Part shown: piece after piece, positions 53,772-62,942 of the stretch | How the letters are laid out: the number at the start of each line of letters is the position of its first letter | Numbering within the stretch: position 1 is the first letter of the stretch | NCBI RefSeq assembly: GCF_010614725.1 | Contig: NZ_JAAEHL010000001.1 | Span: forward strand, 248,001 to 312,000 | Direction: 5' to 3' | Source of the DNA: Flavobacterium ajazii | GTDB lineage: Bacteria > Bacteroidota > Bacteroidia > Flavobacteriales > Flavobacteriaceae | Length of the DNA: 64,000 nucleotides | Translations under genes and position numbers: made by a program | The notes under the pieces: generated by a model | Databases searched by the model: none | Told to the model about the DNA's origin: nothing | The model's input: only the letters and a program-made list of their open reading frames with translations

Positions 53772-54384
53772 ATTTACAAATTTAGTCCTAAACGTCCGAA
53801 AAAACAAATAGGAGTGCCTTTCTCAAAAAGTTTATGAACCATTATAATGACAAATATTGGGAACGAATTTTTAAGGCTCTTTTAATTGATAAGATAAAAT
53901 ATATCGCAGCAGCGTCTTAAAGATTAATTGAATGCTCAGAAAATCTTGATAGGTAGGAAATAATGGATATTTTAAATCTAAGTTTGGAAAAAGTTGTAAA
54001 AGGAAATTTCAAGATATAATGAAATTTTCAGAAAGGTTAGTGACATTTACAATGCTTCATAGGATACTCTTTTAGTTAAAATGACCGTAGTAATAGTCCA
54101 GTATAACAAAAGTAATATGATTTAACTGCAGTTTTTTCGGCGACATGGAATTGCTAGTTAATCCCGTGCCGCAATATGTATGAAAAAATTCTATTGTTTG
54201 CGGATTTATGCTTTAGCTGCAAATAGGTATATACATTATTTACGGATTAATAATCAATACCTATTCTACTTACATTGGATCTTTAATAAATTAAGTTAGT
54301 TTTAATAATCGAAGCCTTTTTATTTCTCGTTTTGGTCTATAATAAAAAGGCAGTCATTCCTATAAAAAAAAAAATTTGTCTCTC
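53772..54384. other. AT-rich spacer with possible coding scraps
   Basis: No intact gene. A 28-codon frame at 53834-53920 (MNHYNDKYWERIFKALLIDK) has protein-like composition but no family. A candidate -7 box on the minus strand (TAAATTTG at 53777-53784) lies only about 6 bp before the nhaA start. A hairpin at 54314-54351 probably ends the YceI operon. Confidence 0.45.
54314..54351 (-). terminator. hairpin downstream of the YceI operon
   Basis: Arms GCCTTTTTAT (54314-54323) and ATAAAAAGGC (54342-54351). It lies just after the end of the minus-strand YceI gene; the T tract on the minus strand is weak. Confidence 0.45.
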
Positions 54385-54924
54385 TCAATTTACAACAGCA
54401 TCGATTTGAACGTTTATTTTATTTGAAACTTTGTTTTTAACGAGACTTGGGATCTCAATATTAAAATCATTTGAATCTACAGTAAAATTAGATAATATAT
54501 TAACTCCCTTTCCTGACCTACGTATCCTTGCTGTAGTTTTTATATCCTTAGATTTTCCGTGAAGTTCCAATTTTCCATTTATGATGAAAACTTTAAAATC
54601 CGTAGTTAGGCTGTTAAAATCAAATCCGTCTATTTTTCCTTTAAATACTGCTTTTGGATATTGGTCACTTTCAATATAATTTTCATTGAAGTGTTCTTCC
54701 ATTAAAGCGACCTTAAATTGAAAGCCTTTCATTAATGCTAAACTTGCAATCTCTCCTGTTGCCGGATTCAAAACAAAAGTAACGTTCTTGTTTACAGCCT
54801 TAACTTCCTCAAAAGAAGGAACAGAAGCTTCAAAAGTAACTTTTCCTGATTTGCTGAGCATTTTTTCTTGTGAAATGCCAATGGCGGAAACAGACAGCAT
54901 TGCAATAAGTATGATTTTTTTCAT
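54385..54924 (-). CDS. YceI family secreted protein (copy 2)
   Basis: A 179-residue exported protein with signal peptide ending IGISQ (residue ~19). The mature part is a YceI-like eight-strand barrel that in known members binds polyisoprenoid-like lipids. Typical parts are KSGKVTFEASVPSFEEVKA, NPATGEIASLALMKGFQFK and the HFNENYIESDQYPKA turn. It is a tandem paralogue of the next gene upstream, 48 bp away, sharing long identical stretches. Both follow a CxxCH lipoprotein gene on the same strand. Confidence 0.85.
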   Translation of the reverse strand: MKKIILIAMLSVSAIGISQEKMLSKSGKVTFEASVPSFEEVKAVNKNVTFVLNPATGEIASLALMKGFQFKVALMEEHFNENYIESDQYPKAVFKGKIDGFDFNSLTTDFKVFIINGKLELHGKSKDIKTTARIRRSGKGVNILSNFTVDSNDFNIEIPSLVKNKVSNKINVQIDAVVN

Positions 54925-54972
54925 TATTTTGTTTTTTATTTTTTTATAAAATCATTCTACTTTTGCGCAGTC

Positions 54973-55512
54973 TTATTTTAAAACTGCAATAATTTGAATT
55001 TTGACTTTATTATCCAGTTTATATTTAATAAGTGCTGGAATTGGAATGCTAAAATCACTTGCATTTACTTCAAAATCAGAAATAAGAGTAATTCGGGAAC
55101 CCGACTTTGTAATCTTTGCATCGGCATTTATATCCGCAGTTTTTCCATGCACTTCTAATTTTCCTTTTATAGTATAATCTTTATAATCGTCAGTTAGTTT
55201 TTTGATGTCAAAACCTTCAATCTGTCCTCTGAAAACAGCTTTTGGATACTTATCGGTTTCCATATAATTTTCATTAAAATGCTCTTCCATTAACGCCATT
55301 TCAAACTGGAATCCTTTCATTAAAGCCAGGCTTGCTATTTCCCCTGTTACTGGGTTTAAAACAAAAGTAACATTGCTGTTGGTTCCTGCAACCGGCTGAA
55401 AGGAAGGCACTGAAGCTTCCAGTGTTATGGTTGCAGATTTGGTTACTATTTTTTCCTGCGAAAAAACAATAAAGGAAGCCAATATCATTGGCATTATTAT
55501 GATTTTTTTCAT
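54973..55512 (-). CDS. YceI family secreted protein (copy 1)
   Basis: A 179-residue exported protein when started at the ATG at 55512, where the signal MKKIIIMPMILASFIVFSQ begins; an upstream start at 55557 would overlap the previous gene by 31 bp and has no support. It has the same length as its downstream paralogue and the same features (NPVTGEIASLALMKGFQFE, HFNENYMETDKYPKA). It lies 14 bp after the CxxCH lipoprotein gene. Two copies with near-identical cores suggest a recent duplication or a pair with different ligands. Confidence 0.85.
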   Translation of the reverse strand: MKKIIIMPMILASFIVFSQEKIVTKSATITLEASVPSFQPVAGTNSNVTFVLNPVTGEIASLALMKGFQFEMALMEEHFNENYMETDKYPKAVFRGQIEGFDIKKLTDDYKDYTIKGKLEVHGKTADINADAKITKSGSRITLISDFEVNASDFSIPIPALIKYKLDNKVKIQIIAVLK

Positions 55513-55526
55513 GTTCTTGCTATAGA

Positions 55527-55898
55527 TTATTTTTCTAATAACCCATCCTGATTCCATTTGTTTACAATGTCGATAGTGGTTTGAGGTAATCTTGGTCCAC
55601 CTTGCGGCATTAAGGAACTATCTCCATTTTCTAAAGAAATTCTTGTAAGCAATCCTCTGTTTAAAACTGCATTTTTCACCTGTTCATAAGTAACCAAGGA
55701 CATTGGCGCCCCGTTTTTAGGAACTGCTGCATGGCATACCACACAGTTATTATCAATTATAGATTTTACATTTTGATTGTATGTTGCCAAACCATTAATT
55801 GGTGTAGAGTCAATTAAAGTACTTGGATCATCGTTAGCACAACTTACAAAAATTGAAGCTAATGAAGAGATGGCGAAAAGGGTTTTGGGATTCATCAT
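55527..55898 (-). CDS. c-type cytochrome-like lipoprotein
   Basis: A 123-residue lipoprotein. The lipobox is FVSC (Cys near residue 20), followed by an acidic stretch. One haem c motif, NNCVVCHAAVPKNG (C-V-V-C-H near 52-56), and a possible axial methionine in SSLMPQGGPRLP near 97 fit a small monohaem cytochrome. It probably carries electrons at the outer face of a membrane. It is first in the minus-strand unit with the two YceI genes and divergent from the OB-fold gene at 56064. Confidence 0.8.
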   Translation of the reverse strand: MMNPKTLFAISSLASIFVSCANDDPSTLIDSTPINGLATYNQNVKSIIDNNCVVCHAAVPKNGAPMSLVTYEQVKNAVLNRGLLTRISLENGDSSLMPQGGPRLPQTTIDIVNKWNQDGLLEK

Positions 55899-56063
55899 GT
55901 CTGGTTTTTAGTTACAAATAATCTGATGATCTTAACAATCATCAGGGATTTGAAATGATATACGTTGAAATGAACGATACAGATTTGGGAAGAGGCACAT
56001 TAAATGGTTTAAATCCAATAGATATTTTTTAACGTAGATAATTTGAAATACTAAAAACCAGTT

Positions 56064-56453
56064 ATGAGAAAAAAAATACTAATTACAATTTTCCTTTTTA
56101 TAATAATCGGAATTTCAGCGTACCTCTACATCTACAAAGGGCATAGAAATATAGAATCAGAAACTGCCGATTATGTTGTAACCGTTAACGAACTAGAAAG
56201 AGAGTTTACTTCAAACGACAGTCTGGCTTACATCAAATATCAGGACAAAACAATTGAACTATCTGCACGAGTAACAAGTATTGATAAAGCCAGTAATGGA
56301 ATTGTTATGAGCAAAAAAGTATTTGTGACATTCAAAAACCGTTTGCCGCAAAATATTATATCTGGAAAAACCCTAAAAATTAAAGGGCGTTTTTTAGGAT
56401 ATGACGAATTGCTCCAGGAATTTAAAATAGACCAATCTTCAGTTGTACACTAA
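56064..56453 (+). CDS. membrane-anchored OB-fold (tRNA_anti-like) protein
   Basis: A 129-residue protein with an N-terminal membrane helix (ILITIFLFIIIGISAYLYIY, residues 5-24) and an exported domain. The domain has VTVNELEREFTSNDSLAYIK, then strands around KTIELSARVTSIDKASNGIV and GKTLKIKGRFLGYDELLQEF. This is the pattern of OUT/tRNA_anti-like OB-folds found next to YceI and cytochrome genes in Bacteroidota. Ligand unknown. It heads the plus-strand unit. Confidence 0.65.
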   Translation: MRKKILITIFLFIIIGISAYLYIYKGHRNIESETADYVVTVNELEREFTSNDSLAYIKYQDKTIELSARVTSIDKASNGIVMSKKVFVTFKNRLPQNIISGKTLKIKGRFLGYDELLQEFKIDQSSVVH

Positions 56454-56480
56454 TACAAATAACAATTTAAAACTAACCTC

Positions 56481-57320
56481 ATGAAAAACTTTATTCTATT
56501 ATTTTTTTTATTTCCGCTGTTAACCTTTTCCCAAACCGATTTATTGTCTGGAGTAGAAACTCCTTCTGCAAAAGAAAAAGTGACATCTGCATTCAAAGCC
56601 TTAAAAATCGTTAATCTCGAATCTACAAAATTGGCCGCAAAAGGCGATTTGTATTTTGTTGTTGCACACCGATTCGGCTCTATTAAAGATGGTTTTGAAG
56701 GTTTTTATGGACTCGATAATGCCAATACGCAGATTAAATTTATTTACGGTGTAACAAATGGACTTAATGTAAGTGCAGCCCGAAGTGAATTTGCTTATGA
56801 CTTTGCAACAAAATATATGCTGTTTCCTCAAATAAAAGACGGTTTCCCTGTTACTATCGCCGGATTTAATAGTTTGTCTATTAATAACACGTTAAAAGAA
56901 AGCCTGTATCCCAAACTTGAATTTAAAGACAGGCTGACTTATGTAGCGCAATTGCTGATTTCAAGAAAATTTTCAGAAAAGCTGTCTTTAGAAATTGTGC
57001 CTTCGTTCTTTCATCAAAATTTTGTTGAAGATGTAGATCAAAGCAATACTCAATATGCCATAGGGTTTGGAGGAAGATATAAATTCGCTAAACGCTGGTC
57101 TTTAAATATGGATTATGCGGCGCATTTAAACAGAGCGCCAAATTCTCTTTATAAAAATCCGCTGTCTATAGGTTTTGATTTAGAAACCGGCGGACATGTT
57201 TTTCAAATGCATTTTACCAGTTCACAGGCAATTGATGAAGCTGGATATCTTGGAAGAACAACAGGAGACTGGACAAAAGGCGATATATTTTTTGGGTTTA
57301 ATCTTGCCAGAGTTTTCTAG
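56481..57320 (+). CDS. DUF5777-like outer-membrane beta-barrel protein
   Basis: A 279-residue exported protein with signal peptide ending LTFSQ (residue ~17). The rest alternates hydrophobic and polar residues in repeated strands, with FVVAHRFGSIKDGFEGFYGL near 55, NIDY-like NMDYAAHLNRAPNSLY near 215 and GGHVFQMHFTSSQAIDEAGY near 240. The end GDIFFGFNLARVF has the aromatic C-terminus of outer-membrane barrels. It probably forms a small channel. It lies 27 bp after the OB-fold gene. Confidence 0.75.
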   Translation: MKNFILLFFLFPLLTFSQTDLLSGVETPSAKEKVTSAFKALKIVNLESTKLAAKGDLYFVVAHRFGSIKDGFEGFYGLDNANTQIKFIYGVTNGLNVSAARSEFAYDFATKYMLFPQIKDGFPVTIAGFNSLSINNTLKESLYPKLEFKDRLTYVAQLLISRKFSEKLSLEIVPSFFHQNFVEDVDQSNTQYAIGFGGRYKFAKRWSLNMDYAAHLNRAPNSLYKNPLSIGFDLETGGHVFQMHFTSSQAIDEAGYLGRTTGDWTKGDIFFGFNLARVF

Positions 57321-57449
57321 TATCTACTTTACAATTAAATTATTAAGCAAATTCTGTATTTATAATAATTCTAAATTGATGGATTTGCTGTTATTTCTAA
57401 AACCGCATGGATGAAGTACACGTAGATAATATTAAAACCATAAAAAATT

Positions 57450-57884
57450 ATGAAAACTAATAAAATAATCAAAAAAGGATTTTTTATACTGAGCGGAATA
57501 TTTGGGCTATTTATCGTCATTTTGCTTTTTCACATTATAACAGCAAAACCACCTGTTTATGATACTCCAAATCTGCAGGTAAGCAGAATCGATTTTAATT
57601 CAGATATAGATTCACTGCAGGCCAGACAAATCTGTGCCGACTTACGAAGTATAAAAGGTCTGACATCTGACTCTATTATCGTTAAAAGAAATGTTGTGGT
57701 GTATTTCCATAATAATAAAATTACAAACTCTGAGAAAGTTTTCAATGAGTTGATAGCTAAAGGACGTTATGATGCTAAGCGTTATATTCTGCCGGCAAAT
57801 TTAGCAAACAAAGAAGTCTGTCCTATGGATCAAAATAGTTTGAGTTATAAATTCTCTCAAAAAATAAATCATTTTTTTAATTAA
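57450..57884 (+). CDS. single-pass membrane protein, function unknown
   Basis: A 144-residue protein with one N-terminal helix (FFILSGIFGLFIVILLFHII, about 11-30) and an exported region. The middle (LQVSRIDFNSDIDSLQARQI to SIIVKRNVVVYFHNNKI) has a beta-alpha-beta order like heavy-metal-associated folds but lacks a CxxC. The C-terminus holds a single Cys in KEVCPMDQNSL. It is probably part of the unit 56064-58495. Not recognised beyond this. Confidence 0.6.
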   Translation: MKTNKIIKKGFFILSGIFGLFIVILLFHIITAKPPVYDTPNLQVSRIDFNSDIDSLQARQICADLRSIKGLTSDSIIVKRNVVVYFHNNKITNSEKVFNELIAKGRYDAKRYILPANLANKEVCPMDQNSLSYKFSQKINHFFN

Positions 57885-57904
57885 CCCTTTAATACCTTAA
57901 ATTT

Positions 57905-58495
57905 ATGAAAATTTATTCAAAACTTACACTTAGTGTATTGCTCGCTGCGTCTGCGGCTATGATTTCCTGCAGCAGTAATGACGACGAAACCCCAGAACCA
58001 GTTAAGGCTTCCATTTACGATCGTTTGGGTGGAACTAAAATGGTTTCTGATCCAGATAATTCCGGCCAGATGATAGAGCAGGGACGTTTAAGTTTCCGCA
58101 AAGTGGTAAATTCAACTATTGGATTAATCGTTGCTGATATCCAATCGAACGCTTCAGGAAATTTACAGGCACATTTTGCCCCTTTATTAGCAGAAACAGG
58201 GTCTACTCAGTCTACTAATATTGCTAAATTATCAGATAATCTGACTGATTTCTTTTCGTTTAATACAGGAGGAACAAACGTTGTAAATACTTATTCCGGT
58301 TTGAGTATGTCAGCAGCGCATGATCCTGCAAAAAATCCTCGTATGGGAACAAAATCCAGCAGTGCTGACTATACAAAATTTGAAGGATACGTTGGAGCTG
58401 CAGCCAATGCAAATGGTGTTGCTTCAAATACAGAACTTTATACAGATATTGTGGCTGTTTTAGAATCATTGAGAACTCCTATAGTTCAAAAATAA
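57905..58495 (+). CDS. truncated-haemoglobin-like lipoprotein
   Basis: A 196-residue lipoprotein with lipobox MISC (Cys at residue 22). The mature part begins SIYDRLGGTKMV, the classic start of group I truncated globins, and has LTDFFSFNTGG at 113-123 then YSGLSMSAAHDP at 130-141, matching the family pattern YxGxxMxxAH with His139 as probable proximal ligand. Exported, lipid-anchored globins are uncommon; most truncated globins are cytosolic. It lies 21 bp after the membrane protein gene and 225 bp before hemA, hinting at a haem link. Confidence 0.75.
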   Translation: MKIYSKLTLSVLLAASAAMISCSSNDDETPEPVKASIYDRLGGTKMVSDPDNSGQMIEQGRLSFRKVVNSTIGLIVADIQSNASGNLQAHFAPLLAETGSTQSTNIAKLSDNLTDFFSFNTGGTNVVNTYSGLSMSAAHDPAKNPRMGTKSSSADYTKFEGYVGAAANANGVASNTELYTDIVAVLESLRTPIVQK

Positions 58496-58505
58496 ATCTC
58501 TTCTC

Positions 58506-58536
58506 AAAACGCTGCCTGTAAAAAGGCAGCGTTTTA
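58506..58536 (+). terminator. Rho-independent terminator
   Basis: Perfect arms AAAACGCTGCC (58506-58516) and GGCAGCGTTTT (58525-58535). It ends the unit 56064-58495. Confidence 0.88.
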
Positions 58537-58719
58537 TATTTCAATACTATTTTGAAGTATATAAATATTTTCGAAGCCTGTTATTGTTTTAATGCCCGGA
58601 GATTATATAAAACCGGCAGTCTGAATCAATTTATTACATATTGATATAAAAAGCACTTCTAGCGCTGTTGTATAAACTAGCAGGTAATAATTTTTGAACT
58701 TTTTAAGGAAACCATAAAT

Positions 58720-60024
58720 ATGGAAAATTTTAATATGTCCAGATCCACCACTTTTTACGCATTAGGGTTGAGCTACAAAAAAGCAGATGCAGCTGTTAGA
58801 GGAAAATTCAGTTTAGATACTAAAGGACAATCTAATTTATTGCAGCAGGCCAAAGATGAAGGCATCGAATCTTTGATTGTCACTTCTACATGCAATAGGA
58901 CTGAAATTTATGGTTTTGCCCATCATCCCTATGAGTTAATCAAACTTCTTTGCGAAAACAGCAATGGTTCTGTAGAAGAATTTCAGCAGGCTGCTTATAT
59001 ATATAAGAATCAGGAAGCTGTTAACCATATGTTTAGAGTGGGGACAGGTTTAGACAGTCAGATTCTGGGTGATTTTGAAATCATCAGCCAGATTAAAAAT
59101 GCTTTTAATCATAGCAAACAGGAAGGTTTGGTAAATACATTTCTGGACCGGTTGGTAAATACGGTTATTCAGGCAAGCAAAAAAGTCAAAACAGATACTA
59201 AAATTTCTTCTGGGGCAACATCTGTTTCTTTTGCATCAGTACAGTTCATCATTAAAAGTGTTGCAGATATCGGAAACAAAAATATTTTGTTGTTCGGAAC
59301 AGGAAAAATAGGCAGAAATACTTGTGAAAATTTAGTAAAACACACTAAAAACAGCCATATAGCTCTTATAAACCGAACCAAAAACAAGGCGGAATTATTA
59401 GCTGGAAAACTCAATGTTGTTGTAAAAGATTACTCGGATTTACAAAAAGAAATACAAAGGGCCGATGTGCTGGTTGTAGCTACAGGCGCTCAGATCCCAA
59501 CTATTGAAAAAACTTTACTGGATTTAAATAAGCCTTTGTTGATTCTTGATTTATCCATTCCACGGAATGTAGATGCTAATGTAGAAGAAATACCAGGAGT
59601 AACTTTGATACATCTGGATTATTTATCCCAAATTACTGATGACACGCTGGAGAAAAGAAAACAGCATATTCCAGCTGCAGAAGCTATTATTGAGGATATG
59701 AAATTAGAATTTAGTGCATGGATAAACGGCAGGAAATGTGCGCCGACAATTCATGCATTAAAATCTAAGCTAAATGAAATTGTATCTGCTGAATTTGCAT
59801 TTCAAAAAAAGAAAACAGCCAATTTTGATGATGTTCAGATTGATTTAGTCAGTTCGAGAATTATTCAAAAATTAACAAACCATTTTGCCAGCCATTTAAA
59901 AAATGAAAACACTTCAGTAGATCAAAGTATTGAATTTATTGAGAAGGTATTTCAGATAGGACAGTTTGCGCCGAATAAGGCTTCTTCACCAATAGAAGAA
60001 AAATACAAAATCAATTTGTCGTAA
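58720..60024 (+). CDS. hemA: glutamyl-tRNA reductase
   Basis: A 434-residue enzyme that reduces glutamyl-tRNA to glutamate-1-semialdehyde, the first committed step of haem synthesis by the C5 route. Evidence includes STCNRTEIYGF (catalytic Cys near residue 58), FRVGTGLDSQILGDFEIISQ near 108, the NADPH-binding ILLFGTGKIGRNTCENL near 190 and the C-terminal dimerisation helices. The start is the ATG at 58720; a second ATG at 58735 is equally possible. No hemC/D/E follows, so this is an isolated copy, or other haem genes lie elsewhere. Confidence 0.93.
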   Translation: MENFNMSRSTTFYALGLSYKKADAAVRGKFSLDTKGQSNLLQQAKDEGIESLIVTSTCNRTEIYGFAHHPYELIKLLCENSNGSVEEFQQAAYIYKNQEAVNHMFRVGTGLDSQILGDFEIISQIKNAFNHSKQEGLVNTFLDRLVNTVIQASKKVKTDTKISSGATSVSFASVQFIIKSVADIGNKNILLFGTGKIGRNTCENLVKHTKNSHIALINRTKNKAELLAGKLNVVVKDYSDLQKEIQRADVLVVATGAQIPTIEKTLLDLNKPLLILDLSIPRNVDANVEEIPGVTLIHLDYLSQITDDTLEKRKQHIPAAEAIIEDMKLEFSAWINGRKCAPTIHALKSKLNEIVSAEFAFQKKKTANFDDVQIDLVSSRIIQKLTNHFASHLKNENTSVDQSIEFIEKVFQIGQFAPNKASSPIEEKYKINLS

Positions 60025-60086
60025 ATATCTGACCAACTTCATCTTATATCCTGTGCTATAGTCTGAAAAAGACAATAAAAAAATAG

Positions 60087-60122
60087 AACCCGTCGTTGCG
60101 CTGCACGCTGCCGACGGGTTTG
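60087..60122 (+). terminator. Rho-independent terminator of hemA
   Basis: Arms AACCCGTCG (60087-60095) and CGACGGGTT (60112-60120) with an inner G+C-rich loop that can also pair. Confidence 0.75.
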
Positions 60123-60319
60123 TCCATGAACATAATCTTCCAAAAAATGTTTACTTAATTTTGCATAGGAGTAATCCATTCCTCATTGGGTAAAGTTTGA
60201 TCAATTAATTTAGTGACAATTAAATGATTATTAATAAATTTTTATAGTTATCTTCTCTACTTTGAATAATCTGTCATCATTAATCCATCTTATAAAAAAG
60301 CAGTAAACCAATCTTGCCT

Positions 60320-60418
60320 CAGCTGAGCAAGAATTGATAATAAAAGAATGAGAGCGGAAAATTCAATAAATGATAAATATTAAACCAGTTTTAAATGGGA
60401 TTTCATTATTTCATTTAA
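60320..60418. repeat. dispersed intergenic repeat, family 2, copy 2
   Basis: Aligns with 5428-5533, starting CAGCTGAGCAAGAATT. Similarity is moderate. Confidence 0.45.
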
Positions 60419-60734
60419 ATAGAAAATTAAAAAAATAGGGGTAATGATTTCTCTTCCAATTTTGGTGATAGAATCCTGTTAGATTAACGAACGCTAAGTT
60501 TAAATTTATCTTATTTTTTTCATGTAAATATTTACTCTTTTACAGTTTTCTTTCTTTATTTCAATGTGCTTGTAAAAAAGAAAAATACATTAAAAAGTAT
60601 CTGCTCTATTAATCCTTTATATTAAAACGGCCTTAGCTTTTTGCAGAAGAAAAGGGTATCCGTTCCAGCCGGCAGAATTAAAGCAGTCTGCAATCGGGCT
60701 GTGTAAGTTCCGCCAGTGTGCAGTAGTAAATCCC

Positions 60735-60772
60735 AAAAAGCGCATATTCAACAGGATCAATAGGCGCTTTTT
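60735..60772. terminator. terminator of the sigma/anti-sigma unit
   Basis: Arms AAAAAGCGC (60735-60743) and GCGCTTTTT (60764-60772) are perfect; on the minus strand it follows the anti-sigma gene. Confidence 0.75.
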
Positions 60773-60792
60773 ATTTAGGACTGATTATGGGT

Positions 60793-61581
60793 TTAAACTT
60801 TTCCTAAAGTATAAAGCTGCTCCATTGTAGGTGTCAGGCTTCCCCCTGCAGGTTCCAGCGTGATGCCAAAAGCTTCAGCTGAATCGGTTTGGCTTACGGC
60901 GAAGATTTTTTGAGAGTTTCCTTCAAAATTATCCAGCAGACCAATACTTGTCGGGGTAAGCACCGGACTTAGTTTTAAAGACCAAACCTGGTAAACCATT
61001 CCTTTTGGAGGGTTTGGCAGACCTGCTGCGTCGATATAAGTCGTTTTTGTTTCTTTGTTCCAGTACACTTTTGCAAATGATGCTGGAGATACGGATTGTC
61101 CGCCCAGAGTAACGTTTGTGTTTTTAATATCTCTCACAATGCTTAGGTTTTTCTCAGTCTGTTTATTCTGCTGATCTAAAAAAGCATATTCTCTTTCAAT
61201 TTTATTTTTTTCGCCTCCAGCCTCAGAGACTGCCTGTTTGGATCTTGTCAATTCTAAAGTCTGATATCCAAAACCTAACAATAATAATACTGCAGCTGCC
61301 CAGCCCAAGTATTGCGGCAGGTTTGATGCTGGTTTTATATTGACAACTTTACTGTGTTTAAGCTCTAAACGCGCTTTTATTTTCTCGAAATTAGCAACCG
61401 AATGGAAAGGCGAGAAGCTTGATGATAAGGCTGAAACAGCTTTTTCTATAGAAATGATTTCACTTTCAACCCCGGGGTTTTCTCTGGCCAGTTCGGCAAT
61501 TTCCAGGTTCTCTTTTTCTGTCAGCAGGCCATAAACGTACAGTTCTAAAATGCCTGATTCAATATATTCATTCGCTTCCAT
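60793..61581 (-). CDS. RskA-type anti-sigma factor
   Basis: A 262-residue single-pass membrane protein. The N-terminal cytoplasmic sigma-binding region (YIESGILELYVYGLLTEKEN) spans about 5-80. The membrane helix is YLGWAAAVLLLLGFGYQTL (about 90-108). A coiled-coil segment (about 120-150) leads to the periplasmic RskA domain with FAKVYWNKETKTTYIDAAGL, GMVYQVWSLKLSP and AFGITLEPAGGSLTPTMEQL. Its start overlaps the end of the sigma gene by one base (TAATG), so the two are translationally coupled. Signal unknown. Confidence 0.88.
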   Translation of the reverse strand: MEANEYIESGILELYVYGLLTEKENLEIAELARENPGVESEIISIEKAVSALSSSFSPFHSVANFEKIKARLELKHSKVVNIKPASNLPQYLGWAAAVLLLLGFGYQTLELTRSKQAVSEAGGEKNKIEREYAFLDQQNKQTEKNLSIVRDIKNTNVTLGGQSVSPASFAKVYWNKETKTTYIDAAGLPNPPKGMVYQVWSLKLSPVLTPTSIGLLDNFEGNSQKIFAVSQTDSAEAFGITLEPAGGSLTPTMEQLYTLGKV

Positions 61582-62111
61582 TATATTTTTAAATAATTTC
61601 TTAAATCGTTGATACAGTTTCTATTTTGTGTTTTGATAGTGCCCAGCGGCATGGCAAGCTCTTCCGATGCTTCCTGCTGGGTGTATCCCTTAAAGAATAG
61701 CAGATCAATAATCTCGATACATTTTGGTTTCAGTTTTTTTACGAATTCCTGAATTCCTATAGAATCAATTCTGTTTGTGAGCTTACTACCATCATCTAAG
61801 AGATTTACGAAATTATCCGAAGAAAGGTTTTTTTGTGTGTTGTTGAAATTTTTGGATCGCAGCTTGTCAATAGATGTATTCCTTGCAATATTAAGGATCC
61901 AAGTGTAGAATCGGCCCTTGCTTTCGTTGTACGTATCGATATTTTTCCAGATTTTCACAAAGACTTCCTGCAGGACATCTTCAGCTTCTTCCCGGTTTTT
62001 TACTAGAACATTTATGACTGAAAACAAGCTTTTTGAATACATATCATAGAGATGGGTGAAAGCCCTTTCATCTTTTTTGCGAATTAATACCAATAATTCT
62101 TCTTGGTTCAT
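61581..62111 (-). CDS. ECF RNA polymerase sigma factor (SigK/RpoE-like)
   Basis: A 176-residue ECF sigma factor. Region 2 covers about 15-80 (FTHLYDMYSKSLFSVINVLV, AEDVLQEVFVKIWKNIDTY, FYTWILNIARNTSIDKLRSK). Region 4 is at about 120-170 (KPKCIEIIDLLFFKGYTQQE and ELAMPLGTIKTQNRNCINDL). It pairs with the overlapping RskA-type anti-sigma gene. In other bacteria SigK/RskA pairs respond to oxidative or envelope stress; its targets here are unknown. A weak -7-like box (TACCTTTA, minus strand) lies at 62172-62179. Confidence 0.92.
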   Translation of the reverse strand: MNQEELLVLIRKKDERAFTHLYDMYSKSLFSVINVLVKNREEAEDVLQEVFVKIWKNIDTYNESKGRFYTWILNIARNTSIDKLRSKNFNNTQKNLSSDNFVNLLDDGSKLTNRIDSIGIQEFVKKLKPKCIEIIDLLFFKGYTQQEASEELAMPLGTIKTQNRNCINDLRNYLKI

Positions 62112-62499
62112 AGGGATTGGATTTAAAGCTTAAATAAATTTTAATTACTTATAAAGTGGTAATACCCGATAAAGGTAACTTATTTTTTTCCAAATAAGTC
62201 CAAAAGCAGAAATAAAGGGGATCACTTGCAAAATGCAATTTTCTTGGGCGAATGTTGTCTTGATATTTTTGACTCTCGTCACTGCTTTTACTATTTCAGT
62301 AAACTAAAATTATTGTTAAAATTATGATTATTTAAAATCGTTAAGTATTATGTTTAAAGTGCCTTACTGTTGGTTTGTGTCCTGTAGAGTTAACTTAAAA
62401 GGATTTATAAACCTTTTATTTTTTGACGTAAAAGATGGTTAAATAGTATCGAAAAGACATAAAAAAAACGCTAAAACCTAAGTTTTAACGTTTCTTTAA

Positions 62500-62651
62500 G
62501 AGTGACCTCTACGATACAAATTCACATAAATTTTATGCAGGATTTAAAGAAATTGGCTTATTTCCAAGTGAATTTGTAAGATAATTATTTTGAATTTTAG
62601 TTTAGAGGCGGTTTGTATGTATAGTAGAGGTTAAATGTTAAAAAACGTTAA
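62500..62651. repeat. recombinase 3'-end repeat, copy 2
   Basis: Matches 49604-49755 from GAGTGACCTCTACGATACAA. It includes the last ~26 codons of a recombinase (QDLKKLAYFQVNL conserved) and the stop, but no upstream recombinase sequence. Confidence 0.8.
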
Positions 62652-62786
62652 TTTGATGAAGATGTGATTTCTATTATCCTGTTTTGCGTTTGTAAATTTT
62701 TGCAATAAATTTTGAATATAAAAAGTCAAATTGAAACAAGTAAAATTAAATTATACTTTTGAAAGTATTCGCTTCAAAATTTACCG

Positions 62787-62942
62787 ATGATAAGATCCAT
62801 AGACAATGCAATAGCTCAATTCACCATAGTTTCAAACGGCATTTCAGCAAAAGCATATGATTCCATTTTGAAAAAAGAGTTTTCGGGCAGCATTTGTGGA
62901 AATGTAGTAATTCAGATTAGATATAAGATAATCCTATTGTAA
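62787..62942 (+). CDS. small hypothetical protein
   Basis: A 51-codon frame with ATG and TAA, product MIRSIDNAIAQFTIVSNGIS onward, with mixed amphipathic composition. It is not recognised and has no clear ribosome binding site. It may be the truncated start of a longer deleted gene, since it lies in a scar-rich region. Confidence 0.3.
   Translation: MIRSIDNAIAQFTIVSNGISAKAYDSILKKEFSGSICGNVVIQIRYKIILL

Larger units (their letters stand above)
60025..60792. other. spacer between convergent hemA and anti-sigma genes
   Basis: No gene. It contains the hemA terminator, the family 2 dispersed repeat (60320-60418) and a terminator at 60735-60772 for the minus-strand sigma unit. Confidence 0.55.
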
